A DNA stretch of 8,124 nt from Phycisphaerales bacterium (GTDB lineage Bacteria > Planctomycetota > Phycisphaerae > Phycisphaerales > UBA1924). The stretch spans positions 1 through 8,124 of the forward strand of contig JALSHW010000313.1 of assembly GCA_026982035.1 (NCBI GenBank). Direction: 5' to 3'. Positions 6,489 to 8,124 of this stretch are shown here, in pieces. The position numbers and the translations under genes are program-made. The notes beneath the pieces are model-generated. The model was not told the origin of the DNA and did not search any database. It worked only from the letters and a program-made list of their open reading frames with translations. Each line of letters begins with the position of its first letter. Position 1 is the stretch's first letter.

Positions 6489-7700
6489 TTACGATTCGGA
6501 ACCGCCTGCACTGAGCCGAGCGATGAGGATCGCAAGGAGTTGGCAGCGTTCAACGAGACTTGGGATTTCGATCCATTCGTCGGGTGTGTGAAGGCCCCCG
6601 CCACGGACACCAAGGGTGTCGATGGTTGGGAGCCCGGCTTGCTGGAGGATGTTGCCGTCGCAGACGCCTCCAGTTTTGGCGAAAGGGAGTTTTTGGCCAA
6701 GGGCTTCGGCAACGGCGCGGGCTTGGAGGGCGAGTTTTTCTGTTGCGGGGATCAACGGCTTGGCCGGGCGGTTGAAACTCCGGTGGACCGTCACTCCAGG
6801 GAGGGAATCGCCAGATGTATTGAGGGCCTGAAGCATCGTTGTAATTTCATCGGCGATTGTCTGATCCGGAAAGCGGACATTGCCCCAAGCACGCGCATGA
6901 TCAGGCACCGCATTGGTCACAGGCCCACCCTCGAGAGGTCCGATATTAAGAATACGGCCTCGCTCTGGATCAGGCATGTCCCCCACCGCCACGACGCACT
7001 CGGCAAGTTTGGTGACGGCAGAAACACCATCGGTGAAGGCCCGTCCCACATGGGCGGACTTGCCAGTAGTTTCGATCATGAACTGGCCTGCCCCCATGCG
7101 TTCGATGACAAGCTCTCCGCCGGGCATCGCCGGCTCAAGTGCGATGCCAAAATCATGGAGTTTGGCTTGGTCGGCAAGGGTCTTGGCCGAGTGGTAGGTG
7201 CCGGTTTCTTCGTCGCCATTGAGGGTGAAGGTCCAGTTGGCGTTGACACCGCATTCGTCGAGGGCTTCGAGTGCAGCCACAGCGATGACGAGACCCCCTT
7301 TCATATCAACGCATCCGGGACCAATAGCGGTTTGACCGTCGGATGCAATGTCGAGTTCTTGGAATGGGCCATTGGGATCGTGAACGGTGTCCATATGTCC
7401 GGCGATGAGGACCCGGCCAGTCATCACGCCATTGAGACGCTCACAAATCGAGGTCTTGGGTTGGTAGCCACCGGGTTGACCGCCCAGAAGCCAGTCGGGT
7501 TTGGGATCCGGGTTGGTTTGGGTATGGGTCGCCCCCAATGCGGTAAGGCGAGAAGTCAGGAGATCGCGGGTGTGTTCGATGCCTTTTTCGTTGAAACCGC
7601 CGGTCGGAATGCCCACATGGAGGACGAGGTCATCGAGCAGAGCATCGGCCTTGGAGGCGATGGTATCGGCGAGGAGTTGTTCTTGGGTACTGAGTGTCAC
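6489..7700 (-). CDS. M20 family zinc hydrolase (carboxypeptidase G2-like / deacylase)
   Basis: This 403-residue di-zinc amidohydrolase of the M20A type cleaves peptide or N-acyl bonds next to a free carboxylate. Expected ligands and catalytic residues are all present: H102 and D104 in AGHMDTVHD, D132 in GPGCVDMKGG, the catalytic E164 and zinc-binding E165 in NGDEETGT, E189 in ALEP, and H371 in GGGLHTPDEW. GKSAHVGRAF (213-222) marks the dimerization domain, with H217 at its conserved position. KTGGVCDGN (342-350) is a substrate-side loop. No signal peptide is seen, so it is cytoplasmic. It is first in the operon with the aminotransferase and astA. A role removing succinate from an AST intermediate is attractive, because the usual desuccinylase AstE belongs to a different zinc family (M14), but that is inference. 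It starts at GTG with no SD; a TACACT lies six bases upstream. The length is normal for the family. Confidence 0.92.
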   Translation of the reverse strand: MTLSTQEQLLADTIASKADALLDDLVLHVGIPTGGFNEKGIEHTRDLLTSRLTALGATHTQTNPDPKPDWLLGGQPGGYQPKTSICERLNGVMTGRVLIAGHMDTVHDPNGPFQELDIASDGQTAIGPGCVDMKGGLVIAVAALEALDECGVNANWTFTLNGDEETGTYHSAKTLADQAKLHDFGIALEPAMPGGELVIERMGAGQFMIETTGKSAHVGRAFTDGVSAVTKLAECVVAVGDMPDPERGRILNIGPLEGGPVTNAVPDHARAWGNVRFPDQTIADEITTMLQALNTSGDSLPGVTVHRSFNRPAKPLIPATEKLALQARAVAEALGQKLPFAKTGGVCDGNILQQAGLPTIDTLGVRGGGLHTPDEWIEIPSLVERCQLLAILIARLSAGGSES

Positions 7701-7706
7701 GCAGAG

Positions 7707-7712
7707 AGTGTA
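7707..7712 (-). promoter_or_regulatory. Possible -10 element for a leaderless M20-astA operon transcript
   Basis: On the minus strand TACACT is followed by six bases and then the GTG start of the M20 gene, the same spacing seen before tilS. No SD is visible before this GTG. No good -35 hexamer is present at normal spacing, so the call rests on the -10-like hexamer and its distance to the start codon. Confidence 0.3.
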
Positions 7713-7796
7713 CGGGCGTGCAAATCATGGTTCTAGGGCGGTAAGGGGGGTTTATTGAACGAGCGCGGTTTAGATTGGATAGGGCCTGATTGTGTG

Positions 7797-7820
7797 GAGA
7801 AATGAGCGAATTTATTTCTC
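7797..7820 (-). terminator. Weak inverted repeat at the end of the right-edge gene
   Basis: GAGAAAT at 7797-7803 and ATTTCTC at 7814-7820 form a perfect seven-base stem around a ten-base loop that spans the stop codon of the 7812 gene. The stem is AT-rich and no T-run follows on the minus strand, so it is at best a weak terminator or a stabilizing hairpin. The rest of the 111-base spacer (7701-7811) holds the presumed promoter of the M20 operon. Confidence 0.25.
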
Positions 7821-8124
7821 TGTGGTGATGGTGCCCAAGTCGATCACGATCCCGTTGGGGAGGTAGAGGTCGATGTTGAGTTCGTCTTTTTTCAAAGAGG
7901 TGAACACGACGGAGGTTCTGCCTGAAGTCTCGGCGTTGATAAAGTCGGCCTGTGATGGGCCTGCGTATTTTTCGTTGTTGCGTTCGTTGGCGTGGAAGTG
8001 ATAATGGGCCAGGGCTCGGTCGGAGAACCGCATCATGTCTTCGGAGGCGACGAAGCGTTCGTCGCTGAGACGATCGCGGGAGCGGGGGCGAAAGAGAATT
8101 GCCCGATACGACCCACCGATGTGG
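7812..8124 (-). CDS. C-terminal part of a conserved-looking hypothetical protein with JAMM-like signature
   Basis: The minus-strand frame is open from the window edge to the TAA at 7812-7814, giving at least 103 residues with the start outside the window. The internal ATG pair at 8031-8036 is probably not the start, because the frame runs on upstream with sensible residues (ILFRPRSRDRLSDERFVASE). The visible part holds AHYHFHANERNN, then AGPSQADFINAE, VVFTSLKKDELNIDLYLPNG and VIDLGTI, a mixed alpha/beta pattern. H-F-H, twelve residues, then S-x-x-D recalls the H-x-H-x7-S-x-x-D metal site of JAMM/Mov34 proteases with a longer loop. The hydrophobic strand after it (VVFTS) is also where that fold has one. 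This resemblance is suggestive, not proven. It lies 111 bases upstream of the M20 operon on the same strand and is probably transcribed separately. Confidence 0.7.
   Translation of the reverse strand, partial: HIGGSYRAILFRPRSRDRLSDERFVASEDMMRFSDRALAHYHFHANERNNEKYAGPSQADFINAETSGRTSVVFTSLKKDELNIDLYLPNGIVIDLGTITTEK

Noticed and set aside
6540..7736. A 398-codon open frame on the plus strand opposite the M20 hydrolase gene.
   Set aside because: It mirrors almost the whole M20 gene, which has all its catalytic motifs. The antisense product has no recognisable domain and no SD. It is a by-product of the biased codon use of the sense gene.

Overview
The window looks like ordinary chromosomal DNA of a moderately GC-rich bacterium: dense genes, short spacers and one GTG start with a Shine-Dalgarno (SD) sequence. 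It shows no insertion sequence, phage gene, CRISPR array or RNA gene. The set of proteins, the sparse SD sequences and the style of the conserved hypothetical proteins suggest Planctomycetota, possibly Phycisphaerae. That placement is an impression from sequence style, not a demonstrated assignment.

Left block (1-2733): the last 20 codons of an unidentified plus-strand gene run up against a minus-strand cluster. In transcription order the cluster is tilS (tRNA-Ile lysidine synthase), a small receiver-like protein that lacks the phosphoacceptor aspartate, and pepP (Xaa-Pro aminopeptidase). Five bases separate the first two genes, and the last two overlap by four bases (ATGA), so this is almost certainly one transcript.

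Middle (2774-3725): one plus-strand gene, divergent from tilS by only 40 bases, encodes a single-pass membrane protein. It has a Thr/Ser-rich N-terminal segment built on a 24-bp DNA repeat, a charged coiled-coil region, and a C-terminal helical motif resembling DUF2802-type domains. It converges on the next cluster across a spacer made of a T-rich 13-bp tandem repeat.

Right block (3726-7700): a three-gene minus-strand operon. In transcription order it encodes an M20 zinc hydrolase, a class III PLP aminotransferase and an arginine N-succinyltransferase (AstA-like, with an extra C-terminal tail). Two of these match steps of the arginine succinyltransferase (AST) catabolic pathway. The M20 enzyme could stand in for the desuccinylase step. 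AstB and AstD are not in the window. Upstream lies the C-terminal part of another minus-strand gene (7812-8124), a conserved-looking hypothetical with a loose JAMM-like H-x-H...S-x-x-D signature.

Both minus-strand operons start with a gene that has no SD and a -10-like hexamer exactly six bases before the start codon, which suggests leaderless mRNAs. The strongest candidates for something undescribed are the AST variant with an M20 hydrolase, the pseudo-receiver between tilS and pepP, and the membrane/coiled-coil protein.
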